Assembly (NCBI GenBank): GCA_973895155.1
Contig: OZ316893.1
Coordinates: forward strand, 21,762,001-21,826,000
Direction: 5' to 3'
DNA from: Marsupella aquatica
Taxonomy: Eukaryota > Marchantiophyta
Length of the DNA stretch: 64,000 nucleotides
Each line of letters opens with the position of its first letter. Position 1 is the stretch's first letter. Under the pieces are notes generated by a model, which saw nothing but the letters and a program-made list of their open reading frames with translations, was not told the origin of the DNA and made no database searches. The translations under genes and the position numbers were made by a program. Shown piece by piece: positions 13,716 through 30,035 of the stretch.

Positions 13716-13741
13716 AGAGTTACTATAACCATAGTAACTCT
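13716..13741. repeat. Perfect 11-bp hairpin, 4-nt loop
   Basis: AGAGTTACTAT, then AACC, then ATAGTAACTCT: an exact inverted repeat with the same loop length as the one at 12058. No adjacent gene explains it. Confidence 0.7.
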
Positions 13742-15789
13742 AACCATGCTCAGGTATTTTAGGGGAAAGAATTGTAAGGGTGGGAAAGAAAGTTCCCCTG
13801 GCTTATCATTTTAGGGGAAATTTTAAGGGTGGAAAACAACAACAACAAGGTGGACTAGTAGGGGTTCTTGTTCACAGGTAACATAATTATGTTTATGTCT
13901 ATTAGTTGACGTGTGAGGGCCTGGCTAGGATGATGTCATCAGGGACAATATTTCTCTCCCTAGGACTTTGGTACATGTGAGGCCTTGGGTGAGGCGGGAG
14001 AGTACGGTACTCCTCAATTCTCCTGGTCATCCGCTTTAGAGAATCCTGCATGTTTGACTTATCATCATATAAGATTGCAAGCATACCTTGCTAATGTTGT
14101 GGAGGTCACTCATGAGGCAACTATGGAAAAAACTAAACACTTCTTTATGGACTTTGTCCAACACATGGTAATTTAACGCATTAATCTTGGATTTTACTCC
14201 ATCCAAGGCAAGAGACGTACGCTTAACTCACTTAGTACAAAGAGAGTAAAATATTCCCAGAAAACACATCTTTTGTTTATCATGTCAAGTTGTTTGCAAG
14301 ATGGTACTGCTAAATATAGTCTTTGTACAAGCACACTCAAAGGTGTAAAGCAAAACGATAAATCAGGGAAAAGGGGGAAAAAAACTCTGATTGGAGGAAA
14401 ATCTCACTCAAGTTGCGCAGAAAGAAAAACGGGACAAAAGGTCAAAATTCACAAAGGTTTCATCTCATTTCATTGGATGAAAGCACTGAAGACGGACAAG
14501 GACAACACATCCCTCAAAAAGGACATTTAGAGAGAACTATTGCCCCAAATATGACCTTTTTAGTAGCATGCAAAAGTGATAGTATCTATTGTACCCCTTG
14601 TTACGGTTTGATACTAACTTCACCTCAACCTTTTTAGAAAAAAATTAATTAGTAAGGAAAAATCTGTGAAACCCCACAAAAACTGTCTGTCACATATGAA
14701 CACTACACCTATGATTCTCAACTCAAGTGAGCTACCACAGAACCATGCCTCTCTGGGCACTTCTCCTCAACTTTGAGACCACAATGATGTCAATTGGATC
14801 TTGTGAAGTGAAGAAATGGAGTGAGGACTACGGATTTGAGCAATTGCAACTATCAAATATCAACCTCAATTAAAAATTGAACAATTTTGAGTGAATTTTA
14901 TTCATAGATGAACACTGAATACAATGAGTGCCCCGGTTTAACCTGACGGGCAAATTGTCGGCTTGCCAGGCACGTAAAAACATCAAATGTCGGCCCCAAA
15001 ACAGCCAATTTGATGTATATTCCTTGTTATTCCCCCAACTCCCGACCCGGTTCCCGAACCACCCAGACCCCACCCAAACCCGAACCCCTCCCAGACCCCT
15101 CCCAAACCCGTCCCCGGCCTCCTGGGTCGCCCCTCACACCCGGACCAAACCCGGTTCCGGGAAACCGGGCGACCGGATTTGACTATTTACGGTTTGACAC
15201 CCAAAATTGCCCAGTTTGACGGGCAAGGTCAAACCGGGATGAGTGCCCTGTAGGGCACAGCCTTATCACACCTCAATTAATGGGACCTTGCTGGAGGTTT
15301 CATTTGGCCTCCCTAGGCCCCATCAAGGCTTTTGTATATATTGTATATAGTCTCAACCTGTTGACAGAGCATTGCGGGCCATACCCGCCATTGACCAGTG
15401 CTTTAGCTCAAGTTTTGAGTTTCTGGTAATAACAGGAAGGCCAAAGATATTTTGATTGGTATTATTTATAGTAAAATAGAGGCAAATCCAAATCTTGCGT
15501 GCATTCTTCTTGACAAATGCACCAAAACTTACAAAGAGAAAAAGCAGTAAACGCATTCACTTGTGAAAAAAACCTTGAGAATTACCCTGGCTGCTTTCTA
15601 AAACATGCATGGGAATTTGGAATGATGACTGACACACTTGCTGTAATAAACAATCTACAGTCGTAGATGAGATAACGATTGTTGGATCTCCCATATCCGA
15701 TCTCCTTCATCCTCTATTCTATCCGATCTGCTGTACTCATTATACAATCCGATCTCCAGTTGGCAGACCGAATATGAATCAGTAGTAGA

Positions 15790-17260
15790 GTAGTAGAACG
15801 AAAAGCTTCAAAGAAGGAACTTACTCTGACTAGGTACTCTTTGAACCATCATCGGTCCGTGAACTCTGGAGGCTGATGAAGTGGGTAGACTTTTCCCTCT
15901 CCCTTTCGGATCCCCGTTCTATGCTGTTTTAATTTCACTAGAATCTTTTAAGGAAAATAAGTGATGAGACACGACCCAATACGAATCAGTTGTAGAGTTG
16001 TAGAACGAACAGCAGGAACTGACTGGAGGGACTCGATGAAGCATCATCTGGAGAGGAACTCTGGAGCCTGATGAAGTGGTGAGCCTTTTCCCTCTCCCAG
16101 TGATGAGACTTTTGAGAGAATAAATGACCAAATATGAATCAGTAGAATATATTGTTGCAGAACGAACAGCAGGAACTTACTGTTAGTAGGCATTTGTTTA
16201 TGAATTATCGTCAGTCGGTGAACTCTGGAGCCTGATGAAGTGGTGAGCCTACAGTAGCTTGTCCCTCTCCCAGTGATGAGACTTTTGAGAGAATGAATGA
16301 CCGAATATGAATCAGTAGAATTGTAGCAGAACGAACAGCATGAACTTACTGTAGGCATTTGTTTATAAATTATCGTCAGCCGGTGAACTCTGGAGCTAAT
16401 GAAGTTGTTTCACTGGAATCTTTTAAGGCAAAAAAAAGTTACGAGAATTTTAGAATGAATGACCGAATATGACTCAGTAGAATATGACTACTGAGTCGTA
16501 GAACGAACAGCAAGAACTCACTGCAGATATTTATTCAAGAATCATCATTCATCAATCGGTGAACTCCGGAAATGACGTGATGCGACCTTTCCCTGGTTGT
16601 ATGCTGTTTCAATGGAATCTTTCGAGACAAATATAGTGAATGATGAGAGTTTGAAGGAATGAATGACCGAATATGAATCGTAGCAGAGCAGTAGAACTAA
16701 CAGCAGCAACTTACTGTAGGTATTTGTTTCCCGATTTGTTTACGAATTATCATCAGTCCGTGAACTCTGGACAGCCTTTTCCCCTCCCCCCGTTGCATGC
16801 TGTTTCAATGGAATCTTTCAAGGCAAAAAAAGTTGTGAGAATTTGAGGGAATGAATGACCGAACATGACTCAATAATAGTAGAGTACTAGACTGAATAGG
16901 TGGAACTTTCTGTAGGTACATATGACTCGTCATCAGTTGGTTAACTATGGAGACTGATGAAGTGGTGAGCCTTTTCCCTCACATTTCGGGACACCCCATT
17001 GTACGCTGTTTCAATTTCGGGACGCCCTATTGTAAGGTGTTTCAATGGAATCTTTCAAGGCAAAACATAGTGATGAGACTTTTGAGAGAGTAAATGGTCG
17101 AATATGACTCATTAGGAGAGTAGTCGAACGACCGCAGGAACTTATTGGAGGTATTTATGAATCACAATCAGTGGGTGAACTCTGGGGCCTGATGCAGTGG
17201 TGTGAATTTTCCCTTGACCTTTTGAGAAGCCCCGTTGTATGCTGTTTCAATGGATTCTTT
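15790..17260. repeat. Tandem array, eight diverged units of about 160-240 bp
   Basis: The conserved core is GAACGAACAGCAGGAACTTA, then roughly 50 bp, then GGTGAACTCTGGAGCCTGAT. Cores begin near 15796, 16000, 16159, 16330, 16502, 16692, 16884 and 17121. Spacing varies by indels, and several units add GGGAGAGGGAAAAGG-type sequence (minus strand) and a phrase around TGTATGCTGTTTCAATGGAATC. Units differ at many positions, so the array is old. Minus-strand ORFs inside it repeat a SLKSLITGRG peptide but are interrupted and look like by-products. No known satellite family is recognised. Confidence 0.8.
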
Positions 17261-17745
17261 CAAGGCATGAACAGTGATGAGGCTTTCAGTTGAGCAGAAG
17301 TAAATGTTGATGGAACTGTGGAAGGGAGTCGTCACTGACATCAGTCCAGTGGAGGAAAACAAGGGCGATTTGATATGGTCTTGTGATATTTTAGCGCCTG
17401 TCAGCAACAAGGCCGGGCAACGTACTTGGCGCCTTGAAATTCGACTGCCACTTTGGTTAATTGATGAAAGTTTGAACATCGGCATGAAATATCCCGCCGC
17501 CGCGATTGGATTGGAGTGAGGCAAGTACCACAGTCCAAACCAGGAATATGACACCACCCTCTCGCTCTATGCGACAAATTGGTCGACAGGTTTCTCGGTT
17601 TCCTGTCATTTGGTGCTCTTTCTACTTTTAGGCTTTTTCCCGGGTAAATTAACGAAAAATTACCCTCATCTACAGTACCTATTCTATCTTTAGTATAATA
17701 GTAGTATTAGTGATAGACAAATCACCCTCATTTATCTCTCTATTC

Positions 17746-18141
17746 TATAGTAGGGTGTCTCAAACTAGCTCATTCCCAAAGGTTTCAGTGAATGTTGTAG
17801 CATAGTTCGCAGACCAAAAACATGCAGTTCCCTCAAACGGTAACTGTCAGTAACTCGGGCGGTCAGCGCACCGCCATGTGCACCAAAAGTTGTTTTGCGC
17901 AATATGTGTCGGCTCCCTTCAAGAATTGTTCCCACCCTTCGAGAACTGCCAGCAACCATGATTCTAAAACTGTCGGCACCCAGCTGACCTGCAGAGCGTG
18001 TTGAAACCCATCTCAAACCTGAAACCATGTAAACTACATTGGCCCGAAACTTGGATTTTGGTGTATGTAGCGGACATCTATTTCTTAAAACTGCTGACCG
18101 GAAAAAAATGGGGGAGAGCAAGTGTGAGACGCCCTACTATA
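17746..18141. mobile_element. Small DNA transposon/MITE with TA-type target site
   Basis: The left end, TATAGTAGGGTGTCTCAAAC at 17746, matches the reverse complement of the right end, TATAGTAGGGCGTCTCACAC from 18141 inward. Over the first 26 bases 23 are identical. The ends can be read as a TA duplication flanking inverted repeats that begin GTAGGG, the pattern of Tc1/mariner-type (Stowaway-like) elements. At roughly 390 bp it is too short for a transposase, so it would be non-autonomous. Nearly the whole interior is one open minus-strand frame of 118 codons (18121-17765) with no recognised domain. Confidence 0.65.
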
Positions 18142-21100
18142 ATTTTCTTTCTATGTTTACCCTTTGTGATCTAAACTGAAGGCACAATTCGCAATCTAAG
18201 TATACCCTTCATGGTCTCCTCTTTAGAGTGAAGCCATAAGTCAGTAATTTCTCTGCCAGCAAGACAAAATTTTGATATTTGGAATATATGGGGAGTCTGG
18301 GTACTGGGACTCCCTCGTGTGCATGTGCCCAAGTATTTGGGCTAGTATTAGCAATTGCAAAGCTCCTCCCTATAACAGGGTAATGGTAATTGTAACGTGC
18401 AAGCAAACAGTAAAAATTTTCCTCGCACAAGCAAAAAAAAATATTGCGCATGACCCCTATTTTTCTACATCCAACTGCCTCGCTATCAACTACTTGGTTG
18501 TTAACATCCTGGCCTTTTTTGCTAGCAAGCTCGCTAGCCATCTAGAGTCTTTAAAAAAACACAAAATATATAAATGGCACCAAAAATCAAATGAAATTTG
18601 AAACCATTAGTGTCTTGTTAATAACATTTCCTCTCTATCAAAATCTCCTGTTTGCTCGCAACATAGAATACCTCCCTATAACAAGGGGTGCAACCACTCC
18701 TAGGGAGAGTTAGTGTATCCAGGACACTAATTAAGTGTATGCTTTTTGTGCTCACCTTATTTAGGTCTAAAGGGCAGGTAACCAGGCTAGTAGCAATGAA
18801 GCCCAGATAAAATTATAATTGAATGGTAAAGCCTCTGGCAAGGGCATTGTCTTGGATAATGGGCAGGCCCAATTCTGATTTCTCTTATTCTAAAAAAAAT
18901 TGTACCTGAAAACCTGGCCAGGGAGTGCACACATCTGCCTGAAGCAGTATGCCAGATAATTGCACTGCAAAGTGAAAACCAAAAAAATATCCTGGGAGGG
19001 CTATCAATTTTGCTGAAATGCTCCCACCTGCAACCTGGATGGCCCCTATGCTACCTACAATGTCACACATGATATTCCTAATTAGATTATCGTGGTTATT
19101 TGGTTTAGAAAAGTGTTACCATCACCTTTGGATTACTTTTGGATAAAGTGGGGAGCATCATAACTACCGAAATTGCCAAAGTTACCAAGAAAGGGAAGCC
19201 TGGATGGACCACAACATATACGTGCTCAAGTATCATTCTCTCAGAGTAGTGGATGGACCTAGCTAGCAGGTTTCGAGGTCCAAGTGCTACCATTTACATA
19301 AAGGGAGGATACTATTTGAGTTGGGATCAAATGTTTTGAAATGGTCTATCTGGATTACAATGGTCCATTCAAGTGCTCACCTAGCCCTACTTCAAAAGGG
19401 AAGTGCTGAAGACCTCCCTCTTTTCACATTCTGTCACTCCCTTCCTCTACTATGACATCTCCTCCACGACTTTAGGAAAAACAAATACTATGAAACCTGG
19501 TGGATCCAGGTTTGATGATGAACTATGACACTTTAAACCCCCACTGGCCCATAAGTGGTGGGAAGATAAAATACTCACTTTTTGACAACTTTTATACATT
19601 GTTAAGTACATTATTGTTTAATTGTGGTGACCTGGATCCACCAAGTTATGAAAATGGACCCTGACAGGTTTACAAAATATATGATATTATTGGCTATCGC
19701 AGTCTGCGATCATGATCTACTCAGTACTAGAGCCATAGGCCGTGAATTGTTTAGGTAACATTTTTCCTTCATATTTGGACTATGCTTGTGAGTAGGGATG
19801 GGGGTGAGGAGTATGGATACAGGGAGCCCTTCCTGTATGCATAGGCCATAATTGTTTTGGTAACACTCTATTTTCATATTCAGACTATGCTTGTAAGTAG
19901 GGCTGGGCATGGAAGTGTGGATACAGGGAGCCCTTCCCCTTGTGCATATGCACTGGTATTCTGGCTAGTGGACAGTAATTAAGGTTTTGAAAATGGACAC
20001 TTTGAAAATGGACACTGGCTAGTTTACAAAATTACAACAACAAAAAAGCTTTTGTATTTGTCTGGTAAACAACTGATCTATGGCCATTTGAGAATGGAAG
20101 CAAAAATGCACACTGGGCATGTTTCGTTGGGCATGTTTCGTTCTTTGGGGGTCAGCACAGAGCCATGGAGCAACGATTGTTGTGAGAAAACAGTAGTCCC
20201 TGGACACAGAACCCATGGAAATCATCGGTGACTCCAAACCGAAACCGACTGCAATGCCCACCATTTTGTATGGAAATTTAAGCTCCATGTACAGTAGCTT
20301 GTCGAGCTTCATCCTTGCAGCTGAAGCTCTTGTAGCTCGCCAGCTTCCTCCCTACCTCATCAATATCGTCAAAGGTAATGATGTCTCACTTCTTTTTGTT
20401 GGTTGAAACCGGTGTCAATTTTATTATCGACCGATATCGTGGCGAGCGCAGAACCAGAACAGGACCGACCTCAAACCAAACCTCAAAAGGCAAAGTGCCA
20501 ATCAAAGGCCACCGACAGAGTCAACCAGACCACACGGGTCGTTGAAAAAACAGAGTAGCCCCACGGGAATACGAGACAGCAGAGGAAAAACTATATCCCA
20601 CTCAGATCCAAACTCCTACCGAGGTAGTTCTGGTAAGCGCTATGTCCCTAATGATGTTACAATCAAACATATCCAGCACACTGAGGATTCACTGTAAACG
20701 ATGCAATTGCGGGATTCTATCTAAATTACACAAAACTTCCGTAATGTCAGAGCTATAGGTGAATCTCCCCAGGTACATATGAATGCAGCTCTCGTTCTCT
20801 GTGTTGCTTTGACGTTTCACTTTTCTTGAGGCAGGTAGGAAAAATTGTGTTACATGCACCGTTGTTTAGAGAATTCCATTTTACTCTCCAAACCTTGGTT
20901 GAAATTCACTGATCCATGAGTATTATTTTTTCAAAGAAATATCTCTTCATTCTAATTGATTGTCCAATTCCGCGATCACTTATTAAATTTGTGGAATCAT
21001 CCTGCGAATGCTTTTGGAGCCCTTTCTGGTTTTGTATTTTAAGGTGATTGCCTAAAGCCACGTTGGACTGTGGCACTCGATTTGACGCGTTTATTTGTAT

Positions 21101-22503
21101 GCATGTGTAACCAAAACACAGGATATCACTTTAAGATTGGCTGACGGAATGGTACAGTCACACTGGGCCCTACTTTGGGAAGAGGTAACTTGTTGGACAT
21201 GCAAGACAAGCACTTGTTCTTTGTCCAACACTGTAGCACGGCAGTGAGCAAGGTGACTGGGATAAGTTGAAGCAGGCAGACAAGAATTGCTACATTTTCC
21301 CCTGTGGCGGCGGTTGCCTATACTTGGTTTGGTTCGCTGCTATATAGATTCTTTGCAGAACATATAATCAGTTCTTTTGGAATATTGGTTGCCAAGACAA
21401 ATTTGTGCCATAATGCTCATCACACAATAATCGTCGCCATTTGTCATTCGAATGGTTTCCTGTATATCATATGGTGTTGGGTACTTGAAATAAACAATTT
21501 TGTGGTGTAGTTATCAAACTTGCACAACAGGTAGATGGATTCCTACCCTTCCATGGACAATACACTTGCAAGTTTGAAGCGTACAAGTGGATGAATGCTC
21601 AAAACTGTTGCACTAGCTAATCCAGTGAAGGTAGCCGCGTAGCTTCGCTGATAATTTCAGAAGAATCTGCTTGTGCTCGTTTGTTGCCTTGGTATCATTT
21701 GTTGTGACTTTCCTAAAGGTGTCAGGGAAATCTACAAATATCGCGAATGATCACGTCTTTCAAGTCCAAGTCCAGAGCAGGAGAGCATCTCAAGTTAGCT
21801 CGGCTTTTGCCCTGAATACACATTACGTAGTAAATGATTGGCAACCAATATTTGTTTTTCATTGAGTTTTCAGAATACCGGCTTAACTGGTACCCTAAAA
21901 ATGTCAATCCAACAGAAATAAAAGGCAATTTTTTGAAAAATTGGTTAATTCATCCTTATACTCCAGAACGTTTGAACAATTAAATAGCTGCGTGAAACAT
22001 CATTCATTTGCGCATCATCTGGGTGAGAGCAAATATCAAGAAGGTATCTTGTGTCTACCAGAACTCTTCCACATATGTACAATAGTTTTCTCCATGCAAT
22101 TGCTCTAATAGTGTGCACCGTTGACCTCAGCAGATGTGCAACATTGTGTTAGTTCGTCACAACATTTACATTTACTTCACGTACAGCGGTTCAAATGGAT
22201 GATTTGGATTCCGTTGGAGCCTGCACAACAAGGGATCCACATGTACGACATACAATCAGCTCAGACTAGAAAAACAATAATAGAGGGAGTTCTCCCAGTC
22301 TACCAAACTTGGAACCACTCGACAAGTCTATGACACTTAAATCTTACTGTATCTGAAAGTGAGTCCGCGCAAAATCATATTTAAGCATTTCACAGAGTTT
22401 GGCGTCATGTAGACGCAATAAGTGAAACAAAGCGGAGATTTGTAGCTGATGCCACATGCCAGTATTATGAAGTTTACAACAGAAAAGCTAACAATGTAGA
22501 GTG
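18142..22503. other. Intergenic, no gene recognised
   Basis: Several ORFs of 60-110 codons exist (for example 18209-18541 minus), but none shows a family motif or consistent splice signals. The right end must include the 3' untranslated region of the PhyH-like gene. A short direct repeat GGGCATGTTTCGTT occurs twice near 20116-20145. Confidence 0.4.
19734..19937. repeat. Two-copy tandem repeat, about 104 bp, member of a dispersed family
   Basis: The phrase GACTATGCTTGTRAGTAGGG followed by ATGGATACAGGGAGCCCTT-like sequence occurs twice, about 104 bp apart. A related sequence in the opposite orientation sits at 29.87-30.03 kb, so this is a dispersed repeat family rather than a local accident. 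Confidence 0.65.
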
Positions 22504-25954
<3,451 letters not shown>

Positions 25955-26659
25955 GATTGTCCCCTCACTCCTCCGTCTTCTGCGATGTAGGTGGCTGTCT
26001 GTCGACCCTCACTTTGCGAGAAGAAGAGCTTCAATCCGAGCAATCACTCCCTTTTTCACTCTTCTGCGCGGGTGGGTTCTCTCAATTAAGAGCACCGAGA
26101 ATGGAATGGAATGCAAAACGTGATGCAAAACGAGAAATCAGTTGTGTGCAGTCCAGATGGCAAGTTGTGTACAGGAGTTCAATGGAATTCGGAGTAGGGA
26201 TAGAACATGATGAAAAGCTGGCATAACAATTGGTAAGATGGTGAAGGTGTCCAGAAAAGCTGGGGCACGAGGACGGCAATCGAATTACTTGAGATGCAAG
26301 GAAAAGTGGATCCACAATTACTGTATTTCTTTTCTTGAGATTAGCCTGAATGAAAGGGCTCCTTCCCGTGCCCTTTCCTATTTACGTAAAGTCTTTTGTG
26401 ATTTTTCTCTTTGTATTTGTGAGTGCATTGGTTTTTCGTAAAGATTTTCCTGACTTTTTTCTTTGTAAATTTGAGTGCATTAATTCTCCATAATGCACCC
26501 CTTTTTTTGAGGAGGGGATTATACAAAACACCATAAATATAGTAAAATTAAAAATTAAACATAGTTTTATGATACAAAAAATTAAATTAAATTTAGTCAA
26601 GATCTCAAGATGATAACCAAATCTTATGTGCTGATACTACCAAAATATCTATGAATAAC

Positions 26660-26945
26660 CAATTGGCTTAGGTCAATTGGCTAGGGGATTTGCCTGGAAC
26701 TGAGAGGTCCCAGGTTCAATCCCCCCTCCACACACTGGGGTGTGGAGGGTATATGTGTGTGGGTGGGATGGGTTTTGTGGGTAGTGGATTGGAGTTCTGA
26801 TTATCTGCTCGGCCCCTGGTCGTCCACTTTGTGGCCCTGATTTAATACTCTCTCCTTCCTGGTGCGGGTCCCTGTTGGATCCGTTGGGGCTCACCCTGGT
26901 CTGGGTTCCCTACAGAAAACTGTCACATTGGGATGGGGGGAGTCT
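26660..26945 (+). mobile_element. tRNA-derived SINE-like unit
   Basis: A box-A-like segment (TGGCTTAGGTCAATTGG, 26664-26680) is followed by a box-B-like GGTTCAATCCC at 26713-26723, the spacing of an internal RNA polymerase III promoter. About 200 bp of unrelated body follow, rich in GGGTGTGGAGG and GTGTGTGGGTGGG. The anticodon arm is not recognisable, so it is not a functional tRNA. The 3' end and target duplication are not delimited. Confidence 0.5.
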
Positions 26946-27034
26946 AATCGTATTTCCTCCCCATTTCCGTTCAAGACAAATATATATATCTATGAATAGA
27001 ATATAATATAACTAAAGAAAGTATATTTTTGGTC

Positions 27035-27640
27035 AATTCCATAGCAACCACTTCTTGGATGACAATTTCTATTTCAGGGATTCACTTTTTCTTGTTTGTT
27101 ACCAAAAAGTCACTCAAGTTTTTATGTACATAAATGTCCTAGTTATGGGCATTATGAAAATAATGCCCTCAAAGCTCGGGCTACTGCCCTCGTTTTTCAG
27201 GGCATTATATCCCACAATGCTCTCTAACCAGGACATTATCCTATTCATACAGCCCTCCCTTCTTCTGAGGAGGGGATTATGTGAAGCACCATAAATGGGA
27301 AAGGTAAAATCCAAATATAGTGTTGCCATATAAAACAACATGATAAAATGTATCAAAGATCTCAAGATTTGCCTTTAACTTATTTCATGTCTTTGACCAA
27401 TTGCATAGCAACCATTTCTTGCATCGCCCTTTACCTTGGATTTTCTATTTCAGAGATTCATTTTTTGTGTCTTTTGCTAGAAAATCACTCTTAAGTTTTT
27501 ACATACATTAATGTCCTAGTTATGAGCATTGTGAGAATCATGCCCTCAAAACTTGGGTTACCGCCCTCATTTTTCAGGGCATTATATCTCATAATGCCCT
27601 CTAACCAGGTCATTATCTTATTCAAGCAGACTCTAAATGT
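27035..27640. repeat. Two-copy direct duplication, period about 360 bp
   Basis: Segments at about 27035-27285 and 27395-27640 share long matching stretches, including CATAGCAACCA, TTCTATTTCAG.GATTCA, AATGTCCTAGTTATG and TTTTTCAGGGCATTATAT. A further shared phrase, TGAGGAGGGGATTATA with ACACCATAAAT, links about 26510 and 27255, and a weaker relative lies near 410. It is a dispersed, partly tandem family without a known name. Confidence 0.7.
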
Positions 27641-28634
27641 AGTCCCTCCATGCCCATCCCTACTCACTAGCATTTATGAGATTATCCATTCCTTGAAAGG
27701 AAATAGAGAGGAGAAAAAAATAGTGGAAAAGAGTATTTCATGTTATTTCTTCTACTCTTTTGCCCCATCCGTGTTTTTTGGTGTGCACCCTCCCTTTCAG
27801 TTATCCACTCACTTGTTGAGTATGCATTCTCTTGTTGAGTAAAACTACCATTACTCATAAGACAGCATGCACAAGTTCAACATCCATCGAATGCACAAGT
27901 AGTCGACATTGGAGATACATGGCTCACCTCACCAGAGTCTACGTCCACGGGAACACACAAGAGAGCTTTATTGAACTCTAAGCTCATCGGCCATATCAAG
28001 TTTCCACAAGATAAGCTCTTACTTCCTATCTCCAAACTGGCTCCATAACAACAAGCCTCGGTTCCACTCACTAAAGAAGTCCTGCAAGTGTAAGTAGTAG
28101 TTGCACATTTAATCGTAACCAAACACCTTACTACGGCTCGACTAACTGCGATTAACGGCTCGACTAACTGCGACTAACTCTAGACCTAAGAGGAAATACT
28201 TAGCATCAATGAGAGTCACCGTCTAGGTGTTAACTCTAGACAGTAGGCCTAGGGAGTATAGAGCTTTTGATTGCACTTTTTTATTAGATGGAGTGAAACC
28301 ACAAACCACAGCCTCTGGTGTCACTCCATAGAGTAGATTGTAAATGGTAGACTTTGATCTCAACTTCTAGCATAGATAGTTGGCTTGTTTGTAAACTCTG
28401 GGTGGTACACATATTTTTGTACCTAGTCTTGAAAAATGTTGAAAGACATATTTATTTCCTTACTTTTCATACTCAGTTTCCCCTTTTGTGCAGCTAAAAT
28501 TTAAAGAAATTAAAGGCATGAGACCACTTGTACCTAGCTACAGAAGTTTACAGATAATGCTTTTTCCCAACTTTTTGTAAGAGTTGCACAAAAAGCTTAG
28601 TGACCTTTAGGAATAGTCTGATACCAAAGATTGT

Positions 28635-29085
28635 TAGAGTACCATAAAAAAAATGCATTGTGGGATGGCAATCCTCTTTGAACCTTTAGCATCAGAGTAC
28701 CAAAAAGTTATTTAGCAAGAGGTCTCTGAGGTAACAATCCCCCTTGTATGCACCCAGGAGTCATTGAGTTAGAATGTTAGAGTATTGTAAGGTATTTTTT
28801 AGCAAAGGCTTTGTGGGATAGTAATCCCCGGGATTGGATGTCATACACAATTCCTGTAGTTTTAATAAAGTATGTTAGAGTACCATCAAGTTCTTTAGCA
28901 ATAACTTTGTGGGATATCAATCCCCTGGATATGATGTCATTCACAATTCATCTACTTTTACTATAACACTGAATAATGTTAAGAGTACCACAATTCTTTA
29001 GAAGGACTTTGCAGGATATCAATCCCCTGGGCCTAAGGGCATAGAGGAGGGCAAGGGGATTGCTATCCTGTCAAAGTTGGGTTAG
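28635..29085. repeat. About 105-bp degenerate repeat ending in a fold-back
   Basis: Four units each carry GTTAGAGTACCAT, a TTCTTTAGCAA phrase and CTTTGTGGGATATCAATCCCC, at spacings of about 104-128 bp. The last unit (ACTTTGCAGGATATCAATCCCC, near 29009) is followed about 45 bp later by its approximate reverse complement (GGGGATTGCTATCCTGTCAAAG), so the array ends in a fold-back. Confidence 0.7.
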
Positions 29086-29869
29086 AACATGCAACTGGAT
29101 GTTAATTTGAGTGACGAGCCTCAATGCTCATTGTTTGAATGTTATTGAAATGATGACCATTTATGTCTTCATTTTAACATACATCATTCTCTCGATGAAC
29201 ATCAATTTTTCCATGCACAAATTTTTTTCTGGGGTCCTAGAGTCACGGTCTAGAGGCTTTACTCTAGAAGCCTAGACCCCAACACTAGCTTCCCTTTGCG
29301 CTTTATAAGTAAGATTTGTTTTTAATTCAATCAAGGAATAGTAACTAAGGGATGTTGAATTGAGAATCATGGATGTTGGGGAAAGACATAATGTGAGGCC
29401 TTGGAGGGAATTGTGCTCTCGAATGTCACAACCAATACAAACGTTTGCTGATGTTTGCTTGGACAATCCAAGTGACAATTGGGGTATAAGTTAAAACCCT
29501 GTCATTCAGAGAATTGCTCCATGAAGGCCTCAAAGCAAACTTTGTCCTTCATGAGACATCTTTCTTTCAAATTTACTTGATGGGTGCTACTGAAAGCAAC
29601 TAGTAAGGATATTCCAAGGAGTAAGAATCAAGTAAGTTTGAAAAAAAAAACTCACCCATCAAGGTTTAACTTTGGTTTTAGACCCAATCAAGTACATCTC
29701 TCCCCTATCACTAGACCTGCCATAAAATTTGAATTTTGAGGTTAATCCTTGGTGGGTGCTTTTTACCCTCTTCCTCCTCATACAAATTAGAAAATAGTTG
29801 TCTAAAAACATGGCCAGTTCAGACCTGTTTCCTTAACATATTAGCCTGACTATAGCTGCTCCCGCCTAT

Positions 29870-30035
29870 CCACAGGAAGGGCTCCCCTTACCTAGACTCT
29901 CCATGCTCGGCCCTACTCATAAGGATAGCCTAACTATCAAATTTTCTGTTGGCAGAAAATTATGGCCTAGACTCCCCATGCCCAGCCCTACTTGCAAGGA
30001 TAGTCTAGATATCAAAATTTTCTGTTAACATAATT
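29870..30035. repeat. Inverted relative of the 19.7-kb repeat, two copies of about 75 bp
   Basis: CCTAGACTCYCCATGC.C.GCCCTACT..AAGGATAG occurs twice, about 75 bp apart, separated by ATTTTCTGTT.GCAGAAAATTATGG. The reverse complement shares the GACTATxCTTG..AGTAGGGCTGGGCATGG phrase with the repeat at 19.73-19.94 kb. Confidence 0.55.

Larger units (their letters stand above)
9771..15740. other. AT-rich intergenic region with scattered relics
   Basis: No gene is recognised. Listed separately are the 69-bp duplication at 11.5 kb, the tRNA-derived relic at 11.93 kb and the hairpins at 12.06 and 13.72 kb. The run 15030-15150 is extremely C-rich and gives proline-rich ORFs of no evident meaning. The remainder (9.9-11.4, 12.1-13.7 and 13.8-15.7 kb) shows only short ORFs without domain signatures. 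Confidence 0.4.

Noticed and set aside
15010-15219. Proline-rich ORFs at 14928-15219
   Set aside because: Result of a C-rich run readable in two frames at once; no signal peptide or extensin-type motif.
17304-17519. 71-codon plus ORF (ends YPAAAIGLE) next to the tandem array
   Set aside because: The peptide looks protein-like, but it overlaps an equally long minus ORF, has no recognisable domain and no splice context. It may be a gene fragment; evidence is too thin to call.
26660-26945. Functional tRNA gene at 26.66 kb
   Set aside because: Box A and box B are imperfect and no cloverleaf with an anticodon arm can be drawn; SINE-like relic preferred.
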